Shown piece by piece: positions 9,738-17,444 of a stretch of 64,000 nucleotides of DNA. The notes under the pieces were generated by a model. The model searched no databases. It was not told the origin of the DNA and was given only the letters and a program-made list of their open reading frames with translations. Origin of the DNA: Alphaproteobacteria bacterium (lineage in GTDB: Bacteria > Pseudomonadota > Alphaproteobacteria > JAEULC01); contig JADZDN010000278.1 in assembly GCA_020851015.1 (NCBI GenBank), positions 1-64,000 of the forward strand, written 5' to 3'. Position numbers and translations under genes: made by a program. The stretch's first letter is position 1; the number at the start of each line of letters is the position of its first letter.

Positions 9738-10546
9738 CCCTGGAGACGATCAAGGTGCGCCGCGAGGGGCGCGTCGGCGTCCTGACTCTCAACCGTCCGC
9801 AGGTGCTGAATGCCCTCAACCGCACCCTGATGCGTGAAGTGACGGAGGCGATGAACGGCTTCGTCCAGGACGAGGGCGTGCTGGCCATCGTGGTCAACGG
9901 CGAGGGCCGCGCCTTCTCCGCCGGCTTCGACATGAAGGAATCGGCGCAACGCCAGACGACCACGATCGACCAGTGGCGCGCGGTACTGCAGGCCGATTTC
10001 GACTTCATCATCCAGTTCTGGGACTGTCCGAAGCCGACCATCGCCGCGGTCCACGGCTATTGCCTGGCCGGGGCGTTCGAGCTGGCGCTGTCCTGCGACG
10101 TCACCGTCGCCGCCGAAGGCACGCGCTTCGGCGAGCCCGAGCCGCGTTTCGGCTCGGGCATCATCGCCATGCTGCTGCCCTGGGTAGCGGGGCCGAAGGC
10201 GACCAAGGAGCTGCTGCTGACCGGCACCGACCAGGTCGATGCGCGCCGCGCGCTGGAGATCGGCATCGTGAACCACGTGGTGCCGGCCGGCCAGGAACTC
10301 GAAAAAGCGATGGGAATCGCAAACGACGTCGCGGCGAGCGCGCCGCTTTCGGTGCAGCTCACCAAGCGCGCGATCAATCGGACCTACGAGATGATGGGGA
10401 TGCGCCAGGCGCTGCTGGCGGCACTCGATACCGACGTCCTGATCGAGGCCCAGGGCGGGCCGGAGCGCGCGGAGTTCAACCGCCTGCGCCGCGAGAAGGG
10501 CCTGAAGGCGGCGCTGGAATGGCGGGACTCGCGCTTCAAGCGCTGA
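9734..10546 (+). CDS. Enoyl-CoA hydratase/isomerase family protein
   Basis: Crotonase-fold enzyme of 270 aa acting on acyl-CoA thioesters. The oxyanion-hole blocks AFSAGFDMKES and VHGYCLAGAFELALSCD are present, and FGEPEPRFGSG follows as in hydratases. The ATG lies inside the stop of the preceding acyl-CoA ligase gene. The start is supported by the immediate family N-terminus (a short strand, then VLTLNRPQVLNALN). Its stop codon is embedded in the left arm of the hairpin at 10543-10565. It is probably the second step after CoA activation; the exact acyl group is unknown. Confidence 0.9.
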   Translation: MTLETIKVRREGRVGVLTLNRPQVLNALNRTLMREVTEAMNGFVQDEGVLAIVVNGEGRAFSAGFDMKESAQRQTTTIDQWRAVLQADFDFIIQFWDCPKPTIAAVHGYCLAGAFELALSCDVTVAAEGTRFGEPEPRFGSGIIAMLLPWVAGPKATKELLLTGTDQVDARRALEIGIVNHVVPAGQELEKAMGIANDVAASAPLSVQLTKRAINRTYEMMGMRQALLAALDTDVLIEAQGGPERAEFNRLRREKGLKAALEWRDSRFKR

Positions 10547-10565
10547 ACGGCAGCGATCCGTTCAG
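10543..10565. terminator. Bidirectional hairpin between convergent genes
   Basis: CTGAACGG and CCGTTCAG form a perfect 8-bp stem around a 7-nt loop. The stop codon of the hydratase lies in one arm and that of the AI-2E-family gene on the opposite strand lies in the other. There is no T tract, so termination would be hairpin-assisted rather than a classical intrinsic site. Confidence 0.6.
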
Positions 10566-11740
10566 TCGCGCAGATCGCCGCTGAGGAAATGCCCCAGCGG
10601 CGCAAGCCCCGTAACCCGGTCGCAGATCAGCTTGAAGGAGGCGAGCATGGGGACCGCGAGGAAGGCGCCCATGACGCCCCACATCCAGTACCAGAACACG
10701 ATCGAGATGATCACCAGCACGGGGTTAAGCGTGAAGCGCTTCGCCAGCAGCATCGGCGTGACGCTGTCGGCCTCGATCAGGTGGATCGCGAGATAGATGC
10801 CGGCCGGGATAAACGCGGTTACCGCCGAATCGAAGGTGAGGAGGCCGGCCAGGAAGAGGATCGCGGAGCAGCAGAGCGGCCCGATGATCGGCACATAGTT
10901 GAGGACGAACGCGACCGTTCCCCACAGCAGCGGATCTGCCAGGCCGCAGAAATAGGCCGCGATGCCGGTGACCGTGCCGACCAGCAGGTTCATCAAGCTG
11001 ATCGTCACCAGGTACTGCGAGATGTTCCGTTCGATCTCGCGGGATATTTCCACGACCTGCTTCTTGTTGCTGTACGTCGGCACGATCTCGATCAGCCGTC
11101 GCAGGAAAAGATCGCCGGTCACCAGCAGAAAGAACAGCAGCAGCATGGTCGTGAACCAGCCAACCACGAGGCTGCGCGTACCCGTGACCAGCAGGCTGCC
11201 CAGCCCCTCGCCCTTCACGGCCACCGGGATCGCCGGCGCCGCGGCGTTGTCGGTCAGCTTGTCGACGTTCTGCGTGACCTGCGCCAATTGCTGGATCGGA
11301 CCTTTGAACAGATCAACCCAGTTCTCCAGCTTCGCCATCGCCTTCGGCGCCTGGTCGAACCAGCCGGCGGCGGGACCGGACAGCGGCACGATGAGCGCCG
11401 CTACCAGACCGCACAGCAGGAACACCAAGACGAGGGCATTCAAGATCCGGGGCGTCGGGATCCGCTCGAGCAACCGCATGACAGGCTGTAGCAGCGTGCT
11501 GAGAATGAAGGAAAAGACGATCGGCACCGCCAGCTCGCGCAAGAAATAGAGAGCCGCGAGAAGGAGCAGCGCGAAAATTCCGGTCAACAGGATGGTCGGA
11601 AGGTTTTGGACGAGCGCTGTAGCGGCATCCTCGTCGTCCGCCCGGGCCAGCGACATCACCCGGGGAGCAGCGCGGCCTTCAGCATCTGCTTTTCCGGCTT
11701 CGATCGACAGTTCGTCCACCAATTCGCTATGGCTAGCCAC
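10562..11740 (-). CDS. AI-2E family transporter (PerM-like membrane protein)
   Basis: Integral membrane protein of 392 aa with the family pattern: an N-terminal cytoplasmic stretch, helices such as ILLTGIFALLLLAALYFL, a central soluble segment, and C-terminal helices including PLLWGTVAFVLNYVPIIGP, the signature stretch. The family includes TqsA, YhhT and Na+/H+ antiporter-like members, so AI-2 transport should not be assumed. It begins at ATG 11740. The gene sits at the left border of the stress island, but I see no EcfG-type site upstream of it. Confidence 0.88.
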   Translation of the reverse strand: MASHSELVDELSIEAGKADAEGRAAPRVMSLARADDEDAATALVQNLPTILLTGIFALLLLAALYFLRELAVPIVFSFILSTLLQPVMRLLERIPTPRILNALVLVFLLCGLVAALIVPLSGPAAGWFDQAPKAMAKLENWVDLFKGPIQQLAQVTQNVDKLTDNAAAPAIPVAVKGEGLGSLLVTGTRSLVVGWFTTMLLLFFLLVTGDLFLRRLIEIVPTYSNKKQVVEISREIERNISQYLVTISLMNLLVGTVTGIAAYFCGLADPLLWGTVAFVLNYVPIIGPLCCSAILFLAGLLTFDSAVTAFIPAGIYLAIHLIEADSVTPMLLAKRFTLNPVLVIISIVFWYWMWGVMGAFLAVPMLASFKLICDRVTGLAPLGHFLSGDLRD

Positions 11741-11770
11741 GCGTCCCCCCGTTGCCCCGCCAGGCGAGGC

Positions 11771-11796
11771 GGCGCCAGCCCATGAGGGCTGGCGCC
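11771..11796. terminator. GC-rich hairpin between the AI-2E gene and the small secreted protein gene
   Basis: GGCGCCAGCC and GGCTGGCGCC form a perfect 10-bp stem with a 6-nt loop. On the plus strand it is followed by TTTT; on the minus strand, the direction of both neighbours, it is followed by GC-rich sequence. It probably ends the leftward transcript that finishes at 11813. Confidence 0.55.
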
Positions 11797-11812
11797 TTTT
11801 CCGCTATCCCGC

Positions 11813-12070
11813 CTAGAACGAGAACCCTAGCGAGAAGGTTGGCGGATAGACCGGCGGCGCATAGACCACCGGCGGCGGAGAATAGTATTGCGGATACGAA
11901 GGGCCGATATAGACGTGCGGATGGGCGCGCCGCCAATCGTCCCGATCCCAATGGCGGTGACGCCACCGGTAGTCGTCGGCCTGGGCGGTCGAAACCGACG
12001 CGCCAAGGAGGGGGAGAGCGATCGCAACGGCCATTGCCGCCAGGCTAGTGGTTCGAACGATGCTGTTCAT
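11813..12070 (-). CDS. Small secreted protein, Tyr/Pro/His-rich
   Basis: An 85-aa protein with a signal peptide (hydrophobic core AAMAVAIALPLLGA, cleavage near AQA-DD). The mature part has repeated Trp/Arg/His (WRHRHWDRDDWRR), then tyrosine- and proline-rich sequence (PSYPQYYSPPPVVYAPP) and ends in SLGFSF, like the C-terminus of small outer-membrane-associated proteins. No domain is recognised. It lies 26 nt downstream of the Spy/CpxP-like gene on the same strand, so the two are probably co-transcribed. Confidence 0.65.
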   Translation of the reverse strand: MNSIVRTTSLAAMAVAIALPLLGASVSTAQADDYRWRHRHWDRDDWRRAHPHVYIGPSYPQYYSPPPVVYAPPVYPPTFSLGFSF

Positions 12071-12096
12071 GGCACAGCTCCTTTCATCCGGGGCCT

Positions 12097-12657
12097 TCAG
12101 TTCGTGGCCTTCGGCGTGCCCGCCGGGCGCTCGGCACCGCTCGCCGCGGCGGCCTGGTTGTAGCGATGGAAGACTTCATCCGCCGCATGGCGCTGATCCG
12201 GAGACATGCTGTCGTAAAGCGGCGTGAAGGCGTCGATCATGTTCTTCAACGCGTCGGAGTGTGCTTCCGACATCTGCTGGTAGGACTTGAGGTCCTCGAT
12301 CGCCGACATCTTGGCCCAGGCGTCGCGGCGCTTGTCCATCGCCGCTTCCATGTTCTTGCCGTTCTCACGCATCGCGTCGGCAACGGCCTTCCACTTCGAT
12401 TCCTGCTCCGGCCGGATGCCCAGCCGCTGATGCAGATCCTGCACGCGGGCCTCGATCCGTTCGGGTGTCGACCAGGTACGCGCCGCTACACTCGACGGCG
12501 CAGCTGCCGGGGGCGTGGCCTGCTGGGCCGTCGGCGCCGTACGCTGCGGCTGAGCCGGCGCGGCGGGCGGCACCGATTGGGCGGCGGCAAGGCCGGTCAG
12601 GCTTGCGAAAGCTAGTGCGGACAGCAGGCCCGCGCGGGCGGGGGAAAATTTTGCCAT
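12097..12657 (-). CDS. Spy/CpxP-like (LTXXQ-type) periplasmic protein
   Basis: A 186-aa exported protein: signal peptide to about residue 26, an Ala/Pro/Gln-rich linker to about 60, then a helical domain. The helical part contains IEARVQDLHQRLGIRPEQE, an LxxxQ-type repeat of the Spy/CpxP family, and MSPDQRHAADEVFHRY near the end. Family members are periplasmic chaperones or metal-stress sensors. Assignment is by motif and composition. It is preceded by the strong hairpin at 12699-12728 and followed closely by the small secreted protein gene. Confidence 0.7.
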   Translation of the reverse strand: MAKFSPARAGLLSALAFASLTGLAAAQSVPPAAPAQPQRTAPTAQQATPPAAAPSSVAARTWSTPERIEARVQDLHQRLGIRPEQESKWKAVADAMRENGKNMEAAMDKRRDAWAKMSAIEDLKSYQQMSEAHSDALKNMIDAFTPLYDSMSPDQRHAADEVFHRYNQAAAASGAERPAGTPKATN

Positions 12658-12698
12658 GAGTAGGTCCTCTTCGGTGAAAACCGTCCCCCATCCTTGGC

Positions 12699-12728
12699 GG
12701 CGGTCCGGGCCATTGGCGCCGGACCGCC
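12699..12728 (-). terminator. Hairpin after the 12739-13452 gene
   Basis: GGCGGTCCGG and CCGGACCGCC form a perfect 10-bp stem with a 10-nt loop, 11 nt past the stop of the TPR-like gene. No T run follows. It probably separates that transcript from the Spy-like gene. Confidence 0.5.
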
Positions 12729-12738
12729 CGAACCGCCG

Positions 12739-13452
12739 TCACGAATCGCGGTTCAGTCGCATCACGGTGGACTTGGTACCGGCGCTTCCGGTTCCTTCAA
12801 AGCTGGTGTCGGTGAAACGCCCCGCAATCGCCAGAGGATCGCCACCGTCGCCGGAAGACTTGTTCTTGTCCTTCAGAAAACCCTTGCCGGAGAAATAGCC
12901 GGCCGCGTCGACCAGCCCGTCCAGCGTCACACGATCGGTCGAGTCCTCATAGTAGATGTGGACCTGACCGCCGACGATCGTGGCTTGCACGGCGAAACTC
13001 TGGCCGCGAGGTTCAATCCGCCCCGACCAGTTGCCGTCGAAGGGCATGACCGCCACCGGCTGAACGGGAGGCGGCACCGCGACCGGCGCATAGGGAACGA
13101 CGACCGCAGCAACCGTCGTCGTGCCATTTATCTGGCGCAGAGCCTCGTCGCGGCCGGCGCGGGCGGCGCCGGCATCCGGCCTGATCGCGAGGGCATCGTT
13201 GTAGGCATCGAGCGCACTGCCCGGGCGCCGCGCCGCCAGCAGCGCGTCGCCCAACCGGGTCTTCAGTTCGGGATCGTTTGGCTGATACTGAACCGCCGCC
13301 ATGCAGTCGTTAACCTGCTGCGAGCCGCCCGCGCGGCACCGGTTGGCAACGTCGGCATATTGGGCATTCGCGGCCGCGACAAAGCCTGCCACGAAAGGCA
13401 ATGCCAGCACGCCCGCCAGGGACAAGGACCTAAGCGAAAGGACCAGAGCCAT
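12739..13452 (-). CDS. Exported TPR-repeat protein of unknown function
   Basis: A 237-aa protein with a signal peptide (VLSLRSLSLAGVLALPFVAG, cleavage near ANA-QY). One or two TPR-like helices follow (YQPNDPELKTRLGDALLAAR; SALDAYNDALAIRPDAG), then a beta-rich C-terminal domain (GNWSGRIEPRGQSFAVQATI, FDG/GRF repeats) of the kind found in proteins measuring or binding small ligands. The start is ATG 13452 because AGGAGAGCAGGT precedes it; the frame is open further upstream across the previous gene. It is 10 nt downstream of the small PepSY-like gene and so belongs to its EcfG-driven operon. Confidence 0.7.
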   Translation of the reverse strand: MALVLSLRSLSLAGVLALPFVAGFVAAANAQYADVANRCRAGGSQQVNDCMAAVQYQPNDPELKTRLGDALLAARRPGSALDAYNDALAIRPDAGAARAGRDEALRQINGTTTVAAVVVPYAPVAVPPPVQPVAVMPFDGNWSGRIEPRGQSFAVQATIVGGQVHIYYEDSTDRVTLDGLVDAAGYFSGKGFLKDKNKSSGDGGDPLAIAGRFTDTSFEGTGSAGTKSTVMRLNRDS

Positions 13453-13462
13453 ACCTGCTCTC

Positions 13463-13771
13463 CTAGTTGGTTTCGCGCATGATCTCGCCACTCGGCGAGA
13501 GCGCTACGTAAACATCGCCGCCGCCGGCGTTGGCCGTGGCGTGCCAAACGTTGTCGCAGCCCTTACGCAGGTCGCGAACATTGGTCAGCCCCGCAGCCTC
13601 GATCCGGCGCCGCGCGTCGGCCGCGGTCGAGCCGTCGATGCGTTCGCCGAATTGGCAATTGTTGCTGACTTGGGACCATTTGCTCTCGGGCTGCCGGACG
13701 GTCTGCGCCGAGGCGCCGGTGGCCCCGATCGCGGACAGGATCGCAGCAGCGGCAAGGAGTTTGCGCACCAT
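13463..13771 (-). CDS. Small exported PepSY-like protein (stress family member 1)
   Basis: A 102-aa protein: signal peptide (LLAAAAILSAIGATGASA), then one domain with DARRRIEAAGLTNVRDLRKG and CDNVWHATA. The same pattern (helix, AG-[LY]-x-x-V-x-x-L-[RK]-[RK], D-x-[GN]-[IV]-W-[RH]-[GA]-TA) recurs in the proteins at 29185-29583 and 36464-36940. It resembles the PepSY fold (one helix, then a sheet), but I do not recognise a named family. The start ATG 13771 follows AAGGAGGTG. An exact EcfG-type promoter lies 63 nt upstream. Confidence 0.72.
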   Translation of the reverse strand: MVRKLLAAAAILSAIGATGASAQTVRQPESKWSQVSNNCQFGERIDGSTAADARRRIEAAGLTNVRDLRKGCDNVWHATANAGGGDVYVALSPSGEIMRETN

Positions 13772-13833
13772 TGGACACCTCCTTCGTTGAGACAAGCCCC
13801 GCGGCTCGCGCCGGGGCGATGCGTTGGTAGCCA

Positions 13834-13858
13834 AACGCACCCCTGGTTGGATGGTTCC
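13834..13858 (-). promoter_or_regulatory. EcfG-type promoter, exact match
   Basis: On the minus strand GGAAC is followed by 16 nt and CGTT, about 63 nt before the ATG at 13771. This matches the known alphaproteobacterial general-stress promoter. Confidence 0.75.
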
Positions 13859-13882
13859 GGCGCAAATGGCTTAAGGAGCCCC

Positions 13883-15556
13883 CTAAGAGCGGGCCACCGG
13901 AAATGCCACGCGCAGAAGGAAATCCGGCGCCTGGCCCGTGATCTCCATGACGCCGCCAAGTTGTTGGACGTACCCGCGGATCAGGGTCAGGCTCAGGCCG
14001 TCAGGATCGGCGAACAGCGGCCCCGTCGCCTTGCGTATGGAGAGTTCCATACGGTCGTCCCCCAGCCGGCGCAACATGATTCCCAGGGTACGGTCGCCGC
14101 CCGCATCCGAACCGAGGCAGTTGATGACCATTTCGGCGATCAGGAGACCCAGGGGTCCCGCCTGGTCGGAAGACAGCTCCATCGGCGGCGCGAGAATGTC
14201 GATGGCGAGGGAATTGCGGTCTTCCTCGTCGCTCATCCCGACGAGCTGCGCCACCAGCTCGTTCAGGAAGGACTGGATCTCGATCGTCCGCACCTGATGG
14301 TGCAGATACATATGCTGATGCAGAAGCAGAAGGGCGGCGATGCGCTCGCGCGCGACGTGGATGGCCGTACGGGCGACCGGATGGCGGATGCGGTGCGCCT
14401 GCAGGCTTAGCATCGACGACACGATTTGGAGGTTGTTCTTGATGCGATGGTGCAGCTCGCGGACGAGCAAATCACGTTGACTCAGCAGTTCCTTCAATCT
14501 TACCTCGCGGTCGGAGACCGTCCGCGTCACCTCGACGAAGCGCCTTGCCAAGCGCCGCAGCTCCGTCGGCATCGACGGCAGATCGCGCGGCGGCGCGAAA
14601 GGGATGTCGGAGCCTCCATAGGACCGGAATGCGCTGCCGAGCGTCCGCAAGGGCTTCAGCACGGCGTAATGAGCGCCGACCGTGACGACCAGGACGCTGA
14701 GTCCCACCAGCAAGATGATCTGCGCAATGCGGAACGCAAAATCGGCATCGGCGTGTTCCAGCGTGGGCTGTGCCGGCAGGGCTGCCATGAGCAGGATCGA
14801 ATCGGTGAGCGCGCGCACGGCGTAGAAGCCGGGTTCGCCGCTGGGGGAGCCGCTCTCAAGCACGGAAGCGGTGTTGGCGGCAGCCAGTAGGGCCGACACC
14901 GGCTTCGGCAGCAGGGTGTCTCCGCCGATGATGTTGACAACAGGGTCGCCGCTGCGGGACAGAATCCAAACCGCGCCCCCCGCGGGCATGCGTGCGTATC
15001 CTGGCATGCTGGCAAATCCCGCCAAGGGCATCGTGGCGCCGACCGTGGCCACGCCGCCAGGAGCGCCCGGAACGGGCAGGCCCGCCAGCAATGCCGGTCC
15101 GCCCGCCCCGGGAAGCTGCATGACGGTCAGCGACACCGAGAAGCCGCCGCTGGCGTTGATCGACCGGACGAGCGCCGAGGAGCTGAACCGCGCCTCCCCG
15201 CCGGAGCTGCATCGCAGCGCGCCGCTCTGATCGAGCAGGAACAAATCGCCGAGATAGCCGCCGGTGGATTCGATCCGCCCCGCGAGGTTCGGATCGCAGG
15301 CGGCCGGCGAATCCGCCGACGCACCTTGCGCCGCAAGAGCCATGAGCAATTGCTGGGTGGCTGAAAGTACCGTCGCTTGTTCGCGCAGAACCGCGTCGGC
15401 GAAAAGCCCGACCAATCGGCGTCCCGCGGCAAGATCGGCCTCGCGCCGATTGACCGCGTTCGCCACCGCGGCGACGATCACGGGGATCGTCACCAGCAAG
15501 AGCAGGACGACGAGCCGCACCCGAACCGACAGTCGGCCGAACCATGTGGGGATCAC
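13883..15556 (-). CDS. HisKA_2-type sensor histidine kinase with degenerate ATPase motifs
   Basis: Membrane sensor of about 557 aa. A first helix (VRLVVLLLLVTIPVIVAAVA), a periplasmic sensing region of about 240 residues and a second helix (IAQIILLVGLSVLVVTVG) lead to a HAMP-like linker and a HisKA_2 dimerisation box. ELHHRIKNNLQIVSSML gives H370 as the likely phospho-acceptor. The N box is weak (EMVINCLGS) and the usual DxGxG ADP-binding motif reads RKATGP, so ATP binding may be poor or lost. I prefer the GTG at 15556 because GGGAGA precedes it; GTG 15622 is possible. It follows nepR on the same strand, which points to a role in the PhyR-NepR-EcfG pathway. Confidence 0.85.
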   Translation of the reverse strand: MIPTWFGRLSVRVRLVVLLLLVTIPVIVAAVANAVNRREADLAAGRRLVGLFADAVLREQATVLSATQQLLMALAAQGASADSPAACDPNLAGRIESTGGYLGDLFLLDQSGALRCSSGGEARFSSSALVRSINASGGFSVSLTVMQLPGAGGPALLAGLPVPGAPGGVATVGATMPLAGFASMPGYARMPAGGAVWILSRSGDPVVNIIGGDTLLPKPVSALLAAANTASVLESGSPSGEPGFYAVRALTDSILLMAALPAQPTLEHADADFAFRIAQIILLVGLSVLVVTVGAHYAVLKPLRTLGSAFRSYGGSDIPFAPPRDLPSMPTELRRLARRFVEVTRTVSDREVRLKELLSQRDLLVRELHHRIKNNLQIVSSMLSLQAHRIRHPVARTAIHVARERIAALLLLHQHMYLHHQVRTIEIQSFLNELVAQLVGMSDEEDRNSLAIDILAPPMELSSDQAGPLGLLIAEMVINCLGSDAGGDRTLGIMLRRLGDDRMELSIRKATGPLFADPDGLSLTLIRGYVQQLGGVMEITGQAPDFLLRVAFPVARS

Positions 15557-15649
15557 CGCACGTGATCTCCCGTCGGAGGAAGACTTGGCACCTCCCCAGC
15601 CCGCGCGCCCGCTGGCCGGCACATGGTTGCGCGCCGGCAGGGACGGGAG

Positions 15650-15883
15650 CTATTTGCCGTCCTTGGCCTTTTTTTCGTCGATCAACTGAAGCAGCTCGTC
15701 AGGAACGGGCTCTTGCGCGACATCGGAAAACATGTCCCGCAATTCCCTTTTCAGCCATAGATCAAAGGCCGTCGATGTCTTGTCGGCCTGCTTGGAAACA
15801 CGCGAGGGCTGCTTCGCTTCGGCGTTGCCGGTAGCCGCCTTCCTGGCTTCTCCCCCGGCGCTGTCCCTAGCTCGTTTTGCCAT
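15650..15883 (-). CDS. nepR: NepR-type anti-sigma factor
   Basis: Small cytosolic anti-sigma factor (77 aa) that sequesters EcfG until phosphorylated PhyR binds it. The C-terminal half has the family core: FDLWLKRELRDMFSDVAQEP followed by VPDELLQLIDE. The N-terminal half is charged and disordered, as usual. ATG 15883 is chosen; upstream in-frame ATGs at 15967 and 15988 would give an atypically long protein. It lies 153 nt downstream of an EcfG-like sigma gene on the same strand, a classical arrangement, and upstream of the kinase gene. Confidence 0.88.
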   Translation of the reverse strand: MAKRARDSAGGEARKAATGNAEAKQPSRVSKQADKTSTAFDLWLKRELRDMFSDVAQEPVPDELLQLIDEKKAKDGK

Positions 15884-16036
15884 GGTGGTGTCGTTCCACA
15901 AACACGCCACGGTCGCGAAGCCGGTGGCCCAACCCGCGCCGTCACGCGGAAGGAAAGCAGCCTGCATTACTCCTGACATGCCGTGCATTCCTCTGGAGCT
16001 AGAATAACGTCCACCACCGGCTCTCGCAATTGCAGA

Positions 16037-16612
16037 CTACGGCAGAGCGGTCGGTATTGAAGTTGCTTCGCTCGTTTCCGCTGCGTCGCAGCGCAGGCCG
16101 CCGCGATCCGCGCGGGTCGCGTCCACCGGATCCCCGGCGGAAACACCCAGTAGGTCCTCATGAAGCTGACGGCGCGCGCGGCTGATGCGGCTTTTCACCG
16201 TGCCGGTGCGGCAGCCCATGACTTCGGCGATCTGGTCGTGATTGAGCTCGGATAGGGTGGAAAGCAGCAGCGCTTCGCGCTGGGCGACCGGCAGCCGGTC
16301 GATGGCCCCCACGAGCTCGCGGATGACGAGGCGATCGTCGTGGGATTCGGCCACGGCAATCCGCTTCGCGACGACGTCGTCCAAGGGCACCGTATCGCGC
16401 TTCTTGCGAATGCCCGAGATGAACTCATTGCGGAGAATCTTATGCATCCAGGCCGCGAAATTGGTCCCTGGCTGGAAACTGTCCTGCGCGGCCAGCGCGC
16501 GCACGACGGTGTCCTGGACCAGGTCTTCCATGCCATGCCGGTTGCGCGTCAGGGCGAGCGCGTGGCGCCGAAGCTGGGGAAGGATCGCCTTCAAGTCATC
16601 ATGGAAGCTCAT
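16037..16612 (-). CDS. ECF15/EcfG-like sigma factor, copy next to nepR
   Basis: Sigma factor of 191 aa. Region 2 is seen as MEDLVQDTVVRALAAQDSFQ and GTNFAAWMHKILRNEFIS; region 4 as LPVAQREALLLSTLSELNHD followed by GTVKSRISRARRQL. The PGTN-x-AAW motif places it with EcfG-type factors, but it departs from the usual R/Y-rich sequence after region 2 (IRKKRDTVPLDD), so it is a divergent paralogue. The C-terminal tail of about 40 residues beyond region 4 is unusual. ATG 16612 is the start. A variant stress promoter (GCAAC) precedes it, suggesting autoregulation. Confidence 0.88.
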   Translation of the reverse strand: MSFHDDLKAILPQLRRHALALTRNRHGMEDLVQDTVVRALAAQDSFQPGTNFAAWMHKILRNEFISGIRKKRDTVPLDDVVAKRIAVAESHDDRLVIRELVGAIDRLPVAQREALLLSTLSELNHDQIAEVMGCRTGTVKSRISRARRQLHEDLLGVSAGDPVDATRADRGGLRCDAAETSEATSIPTALP

Positions 16613-16653
16613 CGTGCAGCTCCACCTTGGTTTTTCCGCTTTCTCGCCAGACC

Positions 16654-16678
16654 AACGGCCGCGCGTGCGTTTGGTTGC
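16654..16678 (-). promoter_or_regulatory. EcfG-type promoter, GCAAC variant
   Basis: GCAAC, 16 nt, CGTT on the minus strand, 42 nt before the ATG of the sigma gene. It differs from the consensus by one base in the -35 element. Its position suits autoregulation of the sigma/nepR operon. Confidence 0.55.
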
Positions 16679-16770
16679 CAAGAGAAGACCGACCAAAAAA
16701 TGCTTTCATTCCCGCCGATTACGAAACCCTATCGGCAGCATGGAATTCGATGCGCGCATCCGCCTTGGGT

Positions 16771-17295
16771 CTAAGGCGAAGGGTCGGGTTGAGCACCGCC
16801 ACCCAAATCGGCTTTGAGGCGCGCCCGCGCGCGGCTGACCCGGGCCTTCATGGTTCCGACGGCACAGCCGCAAATCTTCGCGGCTTCCTCATGCTTCAGG
16901 CCGCGCATGGTCACGAGGACAAGGGCTTCGCGCAGCTCGGGCGTCAGACGCCAGAATGCCGACCGCAGGTCGCGGACGGCAAGGCGGCCTTCCTGCGGCG
17001 GATCGATCCGCAGGGCTTCGGAAGTCTCGGCAAGTGCGGGATCGGCGGAAACTTCGCGCCGCTGGCGCCGACGCTGGTCATAGAAGGCGTTGCGCAGGAT
17101 GGTGAAAGTCCAGGCGCCCATGTTGGTGCCCGGCCGGAAGCTGCCTAGCGCGGCCAGGGCCCGGGTCAGGGTTTCCTGAACCAGATCATCGGCACGCTCC
17201 GCGTCGCGCTCGAGGGAACGCGCGAAGGCCCGCAAGTCGGGAAGAAGTTCGACCAGGGATCGCTTGAGGTGCGGGTAGGGGGAGTCGGCACTCAC
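16771..17295 (-). CDS. ecfG: EcfG-type general stress sigma factor, canonical copy
   Basis: Sigma factor of about 174 aa. It keeps the motifs most typical of ECF15: ADDLVQETLTRALAALGSFR, GTNMGAWTFTILRNAFYDQ, then RRRQRREV. Region 4 shows LREALVLVTMRGLKHEEAAK and GCAVGTMKARVSRARARL. I take the GTG at 17295; an in-frame ATG at 17346 would overlap a possible promoter. The gene is divergent from phyR (17445) and 158 nt upstream of the second sigma gene. Which of the two factors NepR binds cannot be told from sequence; this one is the better fit to the family. Confidence 0.87.
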   Translation of the reverse strand: MSADSPYPHLKRSLVELLPDLRAFARSLERDAERADDLVQETLTRALAALGSFRPGTNMGAWTFTILRNAFYDQRRRQRREVSADPALAETSEALRIDPPQEGRLAVRDLRSAFWRLTPELREALVLVTMRGLKHEEAAKICGCAVGTMKARVSRARARLKADLGGGAQPDPSP

Positions 17296-17336
17296 CGGTT
17301 GGGTCCCATATACGAGGCGTCGCCCGCAAGGGTGAA

Positions 17337-17361
17337 AGCGCAACATTGCATGAAAGGTTCA
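17337..17361 (-). promoter_or_regulatory. Weak EcfG-like site upstream of the canonical sigma gene
   Basis: TGAAC, 16 nt, CGCT on the minus strand: two departures from consensus. A transcript from it would begin near 17330 and favour the GTG start at 17295 over ATG 17346. Confidence 0.25.
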
Positions 17362-17444
17362 GGCGGAGTACGTTTTTCCATGGATGGGATGCATTGCTTG
17401 CGCGCCTCACGCGCAAGGGCTCAGCTGCGCGAAGGACGAGTTCG

